From: Coriaria nepalensis
Taxonomy: Eukaryota; Streptophyta; Magnoliopsida; Cucurbitales; Coriariaceae
Reading direction: 5' to 3'
Assembly: GCA_027186245.1 (NCBI GenBank)
Contig: CP114490.1
Coordinates: 5,037,001-5,101,000, forward strand
Length of the DNA: 64,000 nucleotides
Position numbers and translations under genes: made by a program. Positions 48,081 to 60,353 of this stretch are shown in pieces. Each line of letters starts with the position of its first letter. The first letter of the stretch is position 1. The notes beneath the pieces are model-generated. The model was not told where the DNA came from. It saw only the letters and a program-made list of their open reading frames with translations, and ran no database searches.

Positions 48081-48762
48081 TCGATCTAAATTGTATTAAA
48101 TAGTAAAATTCATCTTTATTAGCTCCAACTTGCGTTTATCAATTGACAGTCCGTCATCTGGAAAAGACGGCCTCACCCGGAGTTCCTAAGTTCAAATTGC
48201 TGATACCACTTCATCAATCTCACTCTAGTACTATACTCCCTGAAGTTTCATAAATTTTATCTATTAGAGTCTAGATGGTTAATTTGCATGGAAACGGATC
48301 TCATTTCGAGTCGGATCAACAAGAAAACCCACAATAGGACTTGTCTACTACACCTTATTTGTGTTTCGTATATGTTTGTGTAATGACTTATGTGTCTTGT
48401 GATCATAATAGTGCCACACACGTGTTGTTTCTTTATTGTCCTATGTATTTATATATTGTAATCACTCTTGTCATTTTCATCATCATTCTATATATATATA
48501 CAGATATTCTCTAGTTTACCTCATTCAAAAAATCAATGTTTCTCGTAATAACATTTTTGTCATATAAGTCTCAACTCTATCATTAATGATTATAGTAATT
48601 CATTTATCATAGATTATAATAGTCTTATTAATAATATCTCTCAACGTTACAGTAGTAGATATTCATTGAGAAGAAACGGAAACAAAACACGTATAATTGG
48701 TACATATAAGTAGAAACTGGGAATTATGGTTTTGCAGTGGGGATATCATTTGTAGAAACATT
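48080..48762. repeat. PRP-B 3'-flank duplicate R2
   Basis: Downstream sequence of the intact 331-aa PRP gene, matching R1 (33470-33596 plus 35690-36340) and R3 (51715-52590). It would contain the 3' UTR and terminator of the PRP-B transcript. Confidence 0.75.
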
Positions 48763-49758
48763 TTAGGGAAAGTTTGGAAATACTATTGGAAAGTTAGGGA
48801 TGCCATCATCGGGCAAGCTCGGGAGCGGCGTGATGTCGGGGATGTCGACATTAGGCCTCGGGAGCGGTGTGATGTCGGGGATGTTGACAATGGGCAAGCT
48901 CGGGAGTGGTGGGATGTCGACATCGGGCAAGCTTGGGAGCGGCGTGATGTCGACATCGGGCAAGCTCGGGAGTGGTGGGATGTCGACATCGGGCAAGCTC
49001 GGGAGCGGTGCGATGTCGGGGATGTCGACATCGGGCAAGCTCGGGAGCGGTGTGATGTTGGGGATGTCGATATCGGGCAAGCTCGGGAGTGGTGTGATGT
49101 CGGGGATGTCAATGTCAGGTGAGCTTGGAACCGGCGTGATGTCGACATTCGGCAAGCTTGGGAATGGCGTGATGTCAGGGATGTTAACATCGGGTAAGCT
49201 CGGGAGTGGCGTGATGTCAGGGATGTTAACATCGGGCAAGCTCGGGAGTGGCGTGATGTTGGGGATGTCGACATTTGGAATGCTCGGGACCGGTGTGAGG
49301 TCGACCTCCGGCAAGTCCGGGAGTGGTGAGATGATGGGGATGCCGAAATTTGGAATGCTTGGGATTGGTGGGATGATGGGGATGCCAACATTTGGAATGC
49401 TCGGGATTGGCGGGATGATGGGGATGCCAACATTTGGAACGCTCGGGATTGGCGGGATGATGGGGATGCCAACATTTGGAACGCTCGGGATTGGCGGGAT
49501 GATGGGGATGCCGACATTTGGAATGCTCGGGATAGGCGGGGTGGCTGTCGCCTTAGGTGGAGGGGGAGCCAATTTTACAGGCGGTGGAGAGAGTAAGAAA
49601 GGGGGAACAGTAAATGGAAGGTGAAGACCCGCTACATTAGAAATGATGGGCCCCAAAGCTTTGTTAAGAGGACGAATAGCATGGGCAACGTTGAAGCTTG
49701 ACATGAAGGCTATAGCAAGCATGACCAAAACCCTAATGAGGGATTTGGAGGATGCCAT
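48763..49758 (-). CDS. Repetitive acidic proline-rich secreted protein (PRP-B), 331 aa
   Basis: Intact single-exon gene. Residues 1-27 are a signal peptide (MASSKSLIRVLVMLAIAFMS..NVAHA). After a linker with LAPPPPKATATPP come five 14-residue units of the type IPNVGIPIIPPIPS. About a dozen units of the type LPDVDIPDITPLPS follow, some shortened to 9-10 residues, ending IPNFPIVFPNFP. The repeat region is rich in Pro, Ile, Leu, Asp and Ser and has no Tyr and almost no Lys, unlike typical crosslinking wall PRPs or PELPK proteins. Because units are 42 bp, opposite and shifted frames are also open (48783-49517, 48800-49624, 48697-49122); these are by-products. A TATA-like TATTTAAA lies near 49868-49876. 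Probably apoplastic; function unknown. Confidence 0.85.
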   Translation of the reverse strand: MASSKSLIRVLVMLAIAFMSSFNVAHAIRPLNKALGPIISNVAGLHLPFTVPPFLLSPPPVKLAPPPPKATATPPIPSIPNVGIPIIPPIPSVPNVGIPIIPPIPSVPNVGIPIIPPIPSIPNVGIPIIPPIPSIPNFGIPIISPLPDLPEVDLTPVPSIPNVDIPNITPLPSLPDVNIPDITPLPSLPDVNIPDITPFPSLPNVDITPVPSSPDIDIPDITPLPSLPDIDIPNITPLPSLPDVDIPDIAPLPSLPDVDIPPLPSLPDVDITPLPSLPDVDIPPLPSLPIVNIPDITPLPRPNVDIPDITPLPSLPDDGIPNFPIVFPNFP

Positions 49759-49762
49759 AGCT

Positions 49763-51466
49763 TGAAGAAAGAAATGTAAACGTAAGGAAGATTGTATGTG
49801 TATGAAAACGAGCTAATAGAAGTGACTTTTGTGGTTTTGTGTGAGGAAAAGAAGTGCTAGCTGTATCGGTTTAAATAGTAAACAATTGGGAGAGTTGTGA
49901 TCAAATTTCAAACACTCAGCCTAACTATGAATCCTAATAGATACCATCCTAGCTAGTGAACGCCCCCACCCCCCCCCCCCCCCCACCCAAAAAACAAAAG
50001 AAAAAGAGTTGCCCAATTTTATCTAATTCCATCTTATATATAATACCAAGCCCTAATTAAGTAACAACTAGATGCTATTATCATTTAGTGTTAATTACCT
50101 ATACATATAAGAGGAAAAAATGCGTTAAAAAATAATAGAGGACTAATTATATGTGATCAACTATATATATGTGTTATGTGTGAGGGTGAGTTATTTCGAA
50201 TTAAAGCTGATACTAATTAATCAATTAATATAGTTATTATTCAAACTCGTGACTTAATATTATATTATGGGGATTCGATCTCTTTGAATAAGTCAAGAAG
50301 AGAACTCTTATTTATTAGGACTACTTCTATTTTATATATATGGAAATATAATTTCGAGTTAGGAATGCATAACCAAATGGTAAAGATGTCTTATCCTTAC
50401 ATATTATAATCTGATTCCACCGGTTCAAGCTAGTGCCATAACAATGTAATTTGATGTTAAAATCAATTTCCAAATTTCTTTCAATACTATAGCCACCTAT
50501 CCAATAGATAGATGCTAAATTTCAACTCAAAATAGATAATTAAATTTGATTGAAATATAAAAAGAAAAGAATTCAAATTAACTTTAAAGAATCGAGCCGA
50601 TCGAAACATTTGGTATATAATATGTTCTAACCTGTGGAGTCAGAAAAAAAAAGTTTAAGAGGGAGGCAAAAAGTATATATCATATAGTATTAGGAGTGGG
50701 TAAATGTAGATTTTTAATAAAAATCTTAAGGACTTATTATAAACTCTTAATATTTTTAGACTAAAATTATAATTTCAATAAAGTTCAGGGTGTACAATAT
50801 CCGTCCCTGCCGTGCCTTCCTCTGCCCTGTTCAAACCCTTCTTTAAAAAAAAAAATTGAGGGATTGAGACTTAGGGAAGTTGGGTGTGGAGGTTTAGGGA
50901 TCTAGGTGACAATAAATGAGGGATTGAGAATTGACATAATCATGTAAATGCTATTCAGTCTCATAATTCTCACCCATTCAAGTGCAATTGAATTCGATTT
51001 ACTCTTCGAAATTGTAGTTTTTAGTTAGATTATGAAGAGAACAAGTTAATTTTTTTGATAAACGTGGGACACAAAATTTGAGTTTTGTAGCTCAAAATTA
51101 CTGAATTTTAAAGTCTATCCTGCCAAACCCTAGTTGATTAAGAACTAAATGACGATCTCTAGTATTTGACTATCCTTACCTCCACTTGTGTATAGACGAG
51201 TACAATACATAAACTAATAATTTCCTAATATAATGGATTAATCAACTATCAAGTTCTTAAAATAAGTAAAATAAAACTTACCAAATGATGATATACAAAC
51301 ACGCGTACAGATGTCAGTTATTAACGATATACAACACACGCTTGGCCAAAAACCAAAAATACAACACACATTTAAAAGAACGGTACGTACATAGTATGGA
51401 ATATACCAAAACAATTAAGCTCGAATCTGCAGTTTAACTCCAGCTGATTAAACAAACTGATCAAGG
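49763..51466. other. PRP-B upstream region and intergenic DNA
   Basis: The promoter lies in the first 200 bases, and the same sequence follows the pseudogene at 36672-37082 (37083-37240). A C-rich tract (about 49963-49985) is broken by single A bases. The rest is AT-rich with no gene recognised. Confidence 0.5.
49963..49985. repeat. C-rich homopolymer tract
   Basis: About 20 C residues interrupted by A, upstream of PRP-B. A possible assembly or length-variable site. Confidence 0.8.
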
Positions 51467-51705
51467 GCTATTGCTTGAAGGTGGATCGAGGAGAGAATAA
51501 GAATGGAATAGAAGGGAGTGAAATTAAGATTTTAGTATGATTGAAGGCATACTGGGAAGTGTTGGGATCACTACCCCTAGGGTTTTGTAATCGGTAGGGT
51601 TGGAATATTATTAGATGGAAAAGGTGGAAGAGTGGTTGATTTAGGCAATGGAGGCAAAACCAGCCCGTTCGGTGCGGAAGTTTGGAGAAGGTTATGAGCA
51701 AAACA
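51467..51705 (-). pseudogene. PRP-A pseudogene fragment
   Basis: In one minus-strand frame it reads LLQTSAPNGLVLPPLPKSTT, LPPFPSNNIPTLPITKP, and ends near SLPSIPFLFSPRSTFK, matching the middle and C-terminus of the 138-aa PRP. The signal peptide is missing (the sequence upstream of 51700 is unrelated) and the frame is broken, so the gene is dead. Confidence 0.8.
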
Positions 51706-51714
51706 TATGGATGT

Positions 51715-52590
51715 AGAATTTAAATTGTATTAAATATAGTAGAATTCATCTTAATTAGCTCCAACTTGCGTTTATTGATCGCACAGTCCGTCATCTCGAA
51801 AAGACAGCCTCACCCGGAGTTCCTAAGTCTGAATTACTGATACCACTTCTTCAATCTCAGTCTAATACTATACTCTCTGAGCTTTCGTTAAGAAAACCCG
51901 CTAATCGGACCTGCCTACTACACCTTGGTTGTGTTCCATATATGTTTATGTAATCACTTATGTGTCTTGTGATCATTGTAGTGCCACACAAAGGGTTGTT
52001 TCTTAAAAATCCAACGTATATATTGTAATATAGCTTTGCTCATTTGCATCCTCATTCTATATATATATATACATATTCTCTAGTTTACTTCGTCTGAGAA
52101 ATCATGTTTCTTGCAATAACATATTTGTACAGTCTCTCACTCTAATTAATCATAATAGTATGAGAAATTTTTACATAAATTATATTTATAATTAACTAAT
52201 CAGTTTTGACTGTATATAAAATTTTATATCATTATAACGTAACATCATATCAATCATGAATATGATTGAAATGAATCAATCTAGTCAAAATTTATTCTAA
52301 TAGTATTAAAAAATTGTGATACGGGGAAATTTATAATCATAGATTATAATAGTTTTATTTACATCTCAATGTTACAGTACGTAGTATATGTCATTGAGAA
52401 GAAAGGGAAACAAAACATGTAAACGTGAAACATAGATAGAAAGCCATATATCGATACAGCATATCGATCATAAAGACTGAGCCTTTTGAAAAGTAATAAC
52501 TTAAGACACACACATAAAAGCAATCACAGTACGTAGTGGGAATTATAGAAGGAAATGAAGTGGGAATATAAATAATAGAAACATTTTAGG
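51715..52590. repeat. PRP-B 3'-flank duplicate R3
   Basis: Matches R2 from 'aattgtattaaata.agtagaattcat' through 'cagtccgtcatctcgaaaagacagcctcacccggagttcc' to 'cattgagaagaaaggga'. It contains about 150 extra AT-rich bases near 52160-52320. Confidence 0.75.
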
Positions 52591-52591
52591 C

Positions 52592-52862
52592 AAGTTTGGA
52601 AGTGGTGGGATGTAAACATCAGGCAAAGTTGGGATCTGCGTGATGTTGGGGATGTCGACATCAGGCAACCAAGTACGGGGTTGGTGCTACATTGGGTATG
52701 TCGACATTCGGCATGCTCAGGACCGGCGTGATGTTGGGGATGTCGACATTTGGAATGCTTGGGATAGGCGGGGAGGCTGTTGCCTTAGGAAGAGGGGGAG
52801 CCAATTTTATAGGTCGTGGAAAGGGCAAGAGCAGAGGGAGAAGAACAAATGGAAGGCACTAG
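52592..52862 (-). pseudogene. PRP-B pseudogene, truncated at its 5' end
   Basis: The minus strand keeps the linker and first repeats (LAPPLPKATASPPIPSIPNV, DIPNITPVLSMPNVDIPNV), followed by stops and frameshifts. The signal peptide half is absent: at about 52862 homology stops and a copia gag fragment starts, so either an insertion or a deletion removed the N-terminus. Confidence 0.8.
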
Positions 52863-52889
52863 GTAATATGGGAATTTAGAAAAGTTGGG

Positions 52890-53345
52890 ATCTGCGTGAT
52901 GTTGGAGGTTGGATTCTCAATTCTGTCTCACCTAAAATCTGTCCAAGTATCCTGTGTGTTGAAACTGCAGCACAAACCTTGACAGATCTAAAGGATTGTT
53001 TTTCTCAATCAAATGCTCCCAAAATCTATCAACTGAAACAATCAATTTCTGCCCTCAAACAGGAAGTATGTTGGTATCATTGTATTTCCCACAATTTAAA
53101 TCTCTATGGGATGAACTCAGTTCCAGTACCCCTGTCACTCCATGTATTTCTGGTAATGCTAAAAGCATTGTTGATCAAAAAAATCAAGATCGTGCCATGG
53201 AGTTTCTTCAGGGACTCCATGATTATTTTTCAGCTATTCGCAGTCAAATTCTCTTGATGGACCCATTTCTTTCATATCACAATCTGAGTTTTCAACAATC
53301 CAGATTCAGTATGAGTTGTTAGCAGCCCATATATATTTTAGGTTT
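52890..53345 (+). mobile_element. Ty1/copia gag (UBN2) fragment
   Basis: Plus strand: ILNSVSPKICPSILCVETAA, LTDLKDCFSQSNAPKIYQLK, QSISALKQE, then after one frame change SMLVSLYFPQFKSLWDELSS, IVDQKNQDRAMEFLQGLHDY and FSAIRSQILLMDPFLS. This is the conserved gag of copia elements. No LTR, protease or RT adjoins it. Confidence 0.85.
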
Positions 53346-54049
53346 GAGCCGCTGAAAGGTAAATTTGATCAATTTGACTATTCTTTCTTAATTGTGATCA
53401 AATGATGAAATTAAAATTAAGGGGGGTACGCATATTTTGATTCTATAAAGAAGCCTGAAGTATATTTTCAATGATTAAGGTTGGAATTCAAAATAGTACA
53501 AGATAAGAAATCGTAATTTACCCCGACAGTAACGAAGGACGTCAAATTTACCGGGAACTACCGTGTGAGAAGGTAATGTACAAACAAAAGAGTGAATAAG
53601 ATGGAGCAAACAACAAAAGAAAAACATGGTTGAAATTGAATTGAGTGCAAAATCTATTACTACTTTTACACCAAAATCTATTCAATGGTTGATCTTGCGC
53701 ATGTGATTTGGATATAGCTTTTACGTGTCAGAATTCGCAATTGTTTAATTAGTTTTAATCTTGCATCGTAATATATTTTCGATTAATGAGGCTATCTTTT
53801 AAAAGATCAAAATACGTATTCATTAATAAGGAATCAAGATAGAATACATCCTAGATTCATAGGAATGATCGTATGATTACAAGATCCACACAAATGTAAA
53901 TCAACGACAACCCAAATAAGAAAGAAAAAAAAAAGGAGAAGAAATATCTTTAAAAATACCAACGATATTCATAGAAACACACATCTCAAATCAAATGAAA
54001 CGCACAATCGGGCGAGAAACCTATAAAGCAACTCCAATGAAACAAATCA
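53346..54049. other. 3' flank of PRP-A gene
   Basis: 53770-54010 matches 61325-61500 ('aaaagatcaaaa.acgtattcattaata..gaatcaagatagaatacat', 'aaatcaac.acaa.ccaaata'). The 3' flank was therefore duplicated together with the PRP-A gene and contains its 3' UTR. Confidence 0.6.
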
Positions 54050-54466
54050 TCAGGGACTTTGGGTTGAAGGTGGAGGAGAGAAGAAAGGAATAGAAGGGAA
54101 TGATATTGGGATGTTAGTAGGGATTGAGGGCATATTTGGAAGTGTTGGGATGTTAGGAATTCCGGCAGCCGGAATGCTCAGAAGTGGAGGTAGAGCCACC
54201 GGTTTGGGCAAAGACGGTAGAGTGGTTGGCAATGTAGGTTGAGGAAGGTTTGGAATAGAGGGTAAATTACTTGGTGTGCCTCTAGGGTTTGGTAATCTTG
54301 GGACAGATGGCAGAGGTGGAAGAGTTGTCTGTTTAGGCAAAACTGGCACCGCTGGTGGTCCGGTAGTTTGGAGAAGACTACGGGCAGCTTGGCTAGCATT
54401 GAGGCTAGTAAATGCTAGAGCAACCATGAAAGCTATAATAAAGGACTTGTAGTTGGAGGAGGCCAT
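54050..54466 (-). CDS. Small secreted proline-rich protein (PRP-A), 138 aa
   Basis: Intact single-exon gene and the reference member of the PRP-A subfamily. Residues 1-27 are a signal peptide (MASSNYKSFIIAFMVALAFT..ASQA) with cleavage before ARSLLQT. The mature protein has Pro every 2-4 residues with no long perfect repeat (LPSIPNLPQPTLPTTLPSLP, then GIPNIPTLPNMPSIPTNIPI, ending FPSIPFFSPPPSTQSP). It has few charged residues and no Tyr after the signal peptide. TATA box at 54541-54548 (minus), 75 bases before the ATG; upstream sequence is shared with two pseudogenes. Likely an apoplastic structural or signalling protein. The ARxLLxT start of the mature part is shared in form with PELPK proteins. 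Function not established. Confidence 0.88.
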   Translation of the reverse strand: MASSNYKSFIIAFMVALAFTSLNASQAARSLLQTTGPPAVPVLPKQTTLPPLPSVPRLPNPRGTPSNLPSIPNLPQPTLPTTLPSLPKPVALPPLLSIPAAGIPNIPTLPNMPSIPTNIPISFPSIPFFSPPPSTQSP

Positions 54467-54599
54467 GATAAATATCTAAATATTTCTTATAATCAATTTG
54501 TTTTTTTTTTTTTGCCTGAATGATGCAAGGGTGTTAAAGGATTATATAGGAAGAAGAATGCATACATATGGGAGAGTCAGTCAATCGATTGGTTGGTGA

Positions 54600-55668
54600 T
54601 TGGCTACAACGTATGCACATAAAATAGTTGGGAAAAGATGTACAATCCGTTTTGTTGGTTCACCTTCTCATCAATCTTTACCAATATTTGCGACATTCGG
54701 TGCCAAAAGTATATTTTCTAAGCTAGTTGTTGCCGAAGCCATAAAACTGGAATACAAATGATACAAAAATCAAATGAAAAGAACTAAGGGTAAATCAACT
54801 CAATAAGAAGGGTAAGTTTTTTTTCCGAGTTACAACTTTTATTATGTGTTATAAAGTGCAAGTGACCGTTCTAAACATAAACAATACTCTTTAAACTTCC
54901 TTGTATTAACAAACACATGCAAATCATCACCCTCAGATTTATATTTTCACAATTTTATTGATGGCATGTTATTTCAACAAAAATTTTATATAAATTTGAA
55001 TATTTGAAAATGATCTCAAAATCTGTTCTTTTCACTTTTCCTCTCAATTTTAAATAGTTATATGTCCTTATAGCATATACATTAAAGGGGCACTTGGTTT
55101 AATTTGATCTAATGAAAAATATAATTAGAAAGAGTAATATTTCTCTATTTAGTTTAATTCTATCAAAATCGGAGAATCATTTTAATTTATTATCCACCCA
55201 ATATAGAATCACTCATTCATTTACGCGAGTATTTCACATAATATTTAAATTTTACTAGTCATTGTATAACTTTTTATTTTCTTCGAAAAACCCTAAATTT
55301 TGGTGGAATTGTCCATTCTTTCTTATTTATTCCCACCATAACCAATCATACCTAATTAAAATGAATTAGTCCATTTCTTCTTATTCTCATTCCTTATTCC
55401 ATTTCATTCTTCCTTACAAGCATCCTCTAATTCTCTCTCGAGAGAGCTCATATCTTACATATACTAAATATAGAAGGTACCTTCTCTCAGCTCTGGCAAA
55501 AAAGCCCTCCTCCCTCCTAAAATAATGAAATTAGATTTTTATGCTCATTTACAATAACTATAAGGATTTTTGGAAATCACATTGACTTGGTCAACACTTA
55601 TGGTAAAAATTCTTTCATCCTATCATGGACCGATCGAACCCTTCGGCTCCAAGCATGTGGGTTAATTT
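54600..55668. other. PRP-A promoter and intergenic DNA
   Basis: The first 120 bases are the conserved PRP-A upstream region ('gtacaatccgttttgttggttcaccttctcatc'). The rest shows no gene. The copia 5' LTR begins at 55669. Confidence 0.5.
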
Positions 55669-56382
55669 TGTTGGGCATGGTCCACCTCAGGCAGTAGTGG
55701 ACTAGGTTTATGGAAAGGCTCACATTTCATTTAATATAAAAAGGAAAACAAAAGAAAAGGAAAGCATAGTTAGCATAAGCATGTTGTTACCACAAAAGAA
55801 AAGAAAAGAGAGGGAGAAAAAGAGAGAAATGGGAAATGTAAAGTAAGATGATCAAGGTCAAATTTCGTCTGTTTGAGTTCAAATTTCGGGTAGTTTATCT
55901 TTGCAGCAAGCTATACAAGTTTATTGGATTTGTATTTCGGTTCAACATTATTTTTGGTCTTCCCTTAATACATCCACTTTGGTGAGATCTAAACTTTTTT
56001 CTTATTTTTATTGAGACACATCTAGTTTAAATGATGTTAGTAGTGTTGTTAAACCAAGATTGATTATTCTTGATGATTTGAGTATTACTGGTAAACCTCT
56101 AGGTTGATCTAGAGAGAACTTGATCTAACCCATTATTATTATCGTGGAAGGTTTGAAGTGTGGACGACCAAAACAAGTCTCGTGATTTTTTCCTTCAAGG
56201 ATTTTCCATACTAAAAATCTTATATGTTGATTTATGTTTGTTTGGATTGTTTTGGATTAAGTTTGATTGCAGGTTGATATATTTATAGTGATAAGATTGA
56301 GTTGAATCATGATCTTTTTTTATAACCTAAAGAGGGAAACGACTAGTATTTCCACTACTAGTTTGGTGTGTTTTTTCCAATA
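55669..56382 (+). mobile_element. 5' LTR of the copia element
   Basis: Shares with the 3' LTR the blocks 'agtagtgg.ctaggtttatg.aaagg', 'cacatttcat.taatataaaaaggaaa', 'agagagggagaaaaagagagaaa', 'ctagagagaacttg' and 'gattgcaggtt'. Ends just before the primer-binding site. Confidence 0.85.
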
Positions 56383-59300
56383 AGTGGTATCAGAGTAAGG
56401 TTGCTTGGATTAATTCTCTTATGTCCTAAAAATAGATGGGTCTGATGGTATGATTAAATTGAATTCAACCTATTAATCCACCTAGAAGCGCATGATGGAA
56501 GATTTGTTATATTGCAAGGATTTATACTTGCCAATTAAACTAGGTTCCACAAAACCGGCTGATAAGTCTCCTGATGATTGGGAAGCCTACATAGAAAACT
56601 ATTGGCAATATCAGATGATGGGTAGACTAAAATATTTTTGAAGAAATCAGTAATGAAACTGAAGCTCATATTCTACGGAAAAGTTAAAAGGCATCTTTGA
56701 GAAGAAGACTGCTAGAAATAAAACGACATTGATAAGAGGGTTTGTTAATTTGAAATATAAAGATGAGTACAGTATGGTTGAGCACATTAGTCAATTTTAG
56801 AGCATTGTGAACAAATTAGTTGCCTTGGAGATGAAGCTTGATGATGAGATCTAAGCATCCTTACTTAACTCTTTGCTTGAGAGTTAGAAAATGTTAGTGG
56901 TGACATTTAGCAATTCGATGCTAGATGGGGCACTATCTATGGACTTGGTTAAGAAAGTTTAAAAAATGAAGAGGCTCAAAGAAAAGATATAGGTAAATCT
57001 TCTTTTAGGGTTCTCATGACTAGAAAAATAAAAAATTAAAAAAAGACATTGAAGAAACCAAAGAAGGAATTTGTGTGGTTCTGGTAGAAAAAATACTTCG
57101 AACGTAAGATTCAAGTCTAGACCGAGAAAGAACATTATATGTTATCATTGTAACAAGCCGAGGTATATGAAAAGAGAATGCAAAATATGGAAAAGGGAAC
57201 ATAATGAAGGAAGAAAAATGAAAAAGAAGCCAATGTAGTAACTAAGGATTGTAATATTGTTATTATCAATCTTGTTTTCCAAAATAGTGATTGGGTGATT
57301 GATTTGGGTGCATTATATCATATAACCTCCCATGGTGAATTCTTCATATCCTACAGTAGTCGTGATTTGGGGAATGTCAAAATAGGTAACAATGGAGTAT
57401 CCAAGATCTGGGAATTGGTGATATTTGTTTGGAAACCAACCTCGACAACAAGTTAGTACTCAGAGATGTTGGACATGTTTTAGATATTCATCTCAATTTG
57501 ATTTCAGTTGGTAAGGTTGATGATGAGGGGATTGGTAACCATTTTGGTGAAAGTAACTCGAAGCTCACCATAGGCTCTCTAGTAGTTTCTAAGGGAAAGA
57601 AGTTGAACTCTCTATACTTTACGCAAGATACACTTTATAAAGAAGAGGTAAATGCAATTTAGAAGGAGGTGAATGTTGACATTTTACATAAGAGGCTTAG
57701 CCACATCAGCAAGAAATGACTTTAAACTCTTGCTAGGAAGAAATTTGTGTCTCAATTACAATGTATGTCACATCTTACACTTTGTGATTATTGTCTAGCT
57801 GGAAAGATACATAAAGTTACATTTCATTCACATCATCCATCTAGAAGGGGAAATGTTATTGATCTAGTTCATACAGATGTTTGCTATATGCAAAATAGAA
57901 TTCTTGGTGGTGCCTTATATTTTGTGACATATATTGATGATCATTCTACAAAAGTGTGGGCTTTTACTTTAAGATTCATAGACTAGGTACTTGAAACTTT
58001 CAAGTATTTTCATGCTCATGTTGAAAGAGAAACTAGAAGACAGTTGAAGTGTTTTTGAGAAGATAATGGTGGTGAGTATAGGAACCCTTTTGAGAGCGAA
58101 TGCAAGAGTTATGACATTAGACTCGAGAAAAATGTACCAAAAACTCCTCAACATAATGGTGTGGTAGAAATAATGAACATAACCATTGAATAATAGAGTA
58201 GGTGTGCTCTCTCATGTGAAGCTAGCTAAGCCTTTTTGGGGGGGAGGCTATGAAGATCGTAATTGATTTGATAAATCTTTCTATATAAGTTCCTTTAAAC
58301 GGTGATGTGCCAAAAAGAGTGTGGATAGGGGAAAATATCTCATATGATCATTGGAGAGTTTTTGGTTGCAGGGCGTTTGTGCATATTCCTAAAGATGAGA
58401 TATCCAAGCTTGATGATAAAGCAAAGTCTTGTATATTCTTGAGATATACGGTCATGAAGGGTTTGGGTAAGATTATGGGATCTAGTAAATAAGAAGATAA
58501 TTAGAAGCACGTATGTAGTGTTTCTTGGAGATGAAGTTGGTGAAGATGTGAAACGGCTAAAAAGTCTAGTTATTTCCTTAGCACTTTTGTTGATCTTACT
58601 CCAGCTTCTATAGCTCCTACTCCAGCTCCTATGTATGTTGATTATGAGGGAGATGTTCAGGAAGACAATGGTGATAATGTAAAAAAAAATGTTTAAGCCA
58701 ATGAAGAAGTTAAACTAGAGAATCAACCACAGGTTATAAAGACTCAGTTAAGAAGATCTACAAGAGAGCGTCAACCATCTACTCAATATTCTCCTCATGT
58801 TGCTTATTGATGGGGGAGAGCCATAACCTTACTAAGAAATCATTTCGCTTGATAGCATGAAAGAATGGTTAAATGCCATACAAGAGGAAATGAAGTTTTT
58901 GCATAAGAGTCACAATTATGATTTGGTGAAGTTTCCTTAAGATAAGAAAGCTCTAAAGAACAAATGGATTTATAGGTTGAAGACTGAAAGTAATAGCTCA
59001 CAACCAAGGTATAAGTCAAGATTGGTTGTAAGGGGATTCAGTCAAAAGAAAGGCATAAACTTTGAAGAGATTTTTGCTCCAGTTGTGAAGATGCCATCTA
59101 TTTGAGTTATCCTTGGTTTAGTTGTTTGCTTGAATTTGGAGGTTGAGCAACTTGATGAGAAAACCACATTTCTTCATGGTGAGTTAGAAGAAGAAAGTTT
59201 CATGGAGCAACCCGAGGGATTCAAAGTCAAGGGAAAAGAACATCTTGTGTGTAAATTGAAGAAAAGCTTATATAGGCTTAAGAAAGTACCAATGTAGTGG

Positions 59301-60353
59301 TAAAATAAGTTCAATTCATTTATGGAAAGTCATGGATAAAACAAGATAACATCTGATCATTGTGTTCATAAAGCATTACTCTAATGACGACTTTGTTATC
59401 CTCCTACTTTATGTTGATTGTTGGTCATGTTGCTAGTAGGATTGAAAAGTTAAAGAAAAAGCTTAGTAAGTCTTTTGCTATAAAAGAATTAGGATAGGCA
59501 AAGTAGATTATCGAGATAGAAATAATAGGAAGCTGTAATTATTTGAAGAAAGCTATATTGAAAAAGTTCTTGAAAGATTCGATATGAAGAATGCTAAGGT
59601 AGTTTCATCTCTACTTGCGGGTCATTTCAAGGTACCTTCCCAACAATGTCCTACGAGTGAAAAAAAAAAGAAATGAGTAGAGAGTTCCATATTCTTCTAT
59701 GGTTGGCAGCTTGATGTATGTTATGGTATGTATAGGGCCAAGTATTGTTGTAGTTAGGAAGCTATAGTTGGGGTTGTTAGCCGATTCCTTTGTAATCCTG
59801 AAAAAGACATTGTGAAGGCGTGAAATGGATATTTAGGTATCTCAGAGATATTTTCAGAGTGTGTTTGTGCTTTGGGAATGGTGAACTTATATTATCTGGA
59901 TGTACAGGTGCAGACATGGCAGGTAATATGGATGCTGGGAAATCTACTTCAGGTTTCTTGATACAATTTGTAGGGGGGGGCATTTTTTAAGAATCTATCA
60001 ACCAAGGAAGCTAAATATATTGCAGTGCCAAAAGCTAGAAAGGAAGCTTTGTGGATGAAGAAGTTTCTTCAGGATCTGAGATTGCAAAAAATAAGGTATG
60101 TTGTATACTGTGATAACCAGAGTGTCATTCATATTTCCAAAAATCAACATTTCATTCAAGATCCAAGCATATTAATGTTCATTACCATTGGATTCGTGAT
60201 ATGCTTGAGGCTAAGAAGTTATACTTGGAAAAATTCATACTAGTGAGAATGGCTCGGTTATGTTTACAAAGACTTTCCCTAAGGAGAAAATAAAAGCTTG
60301 TAGGTGAAAAGTGAATTTGGTAAAACTCTCCACATAAGGTGGAGTGGTAGATT

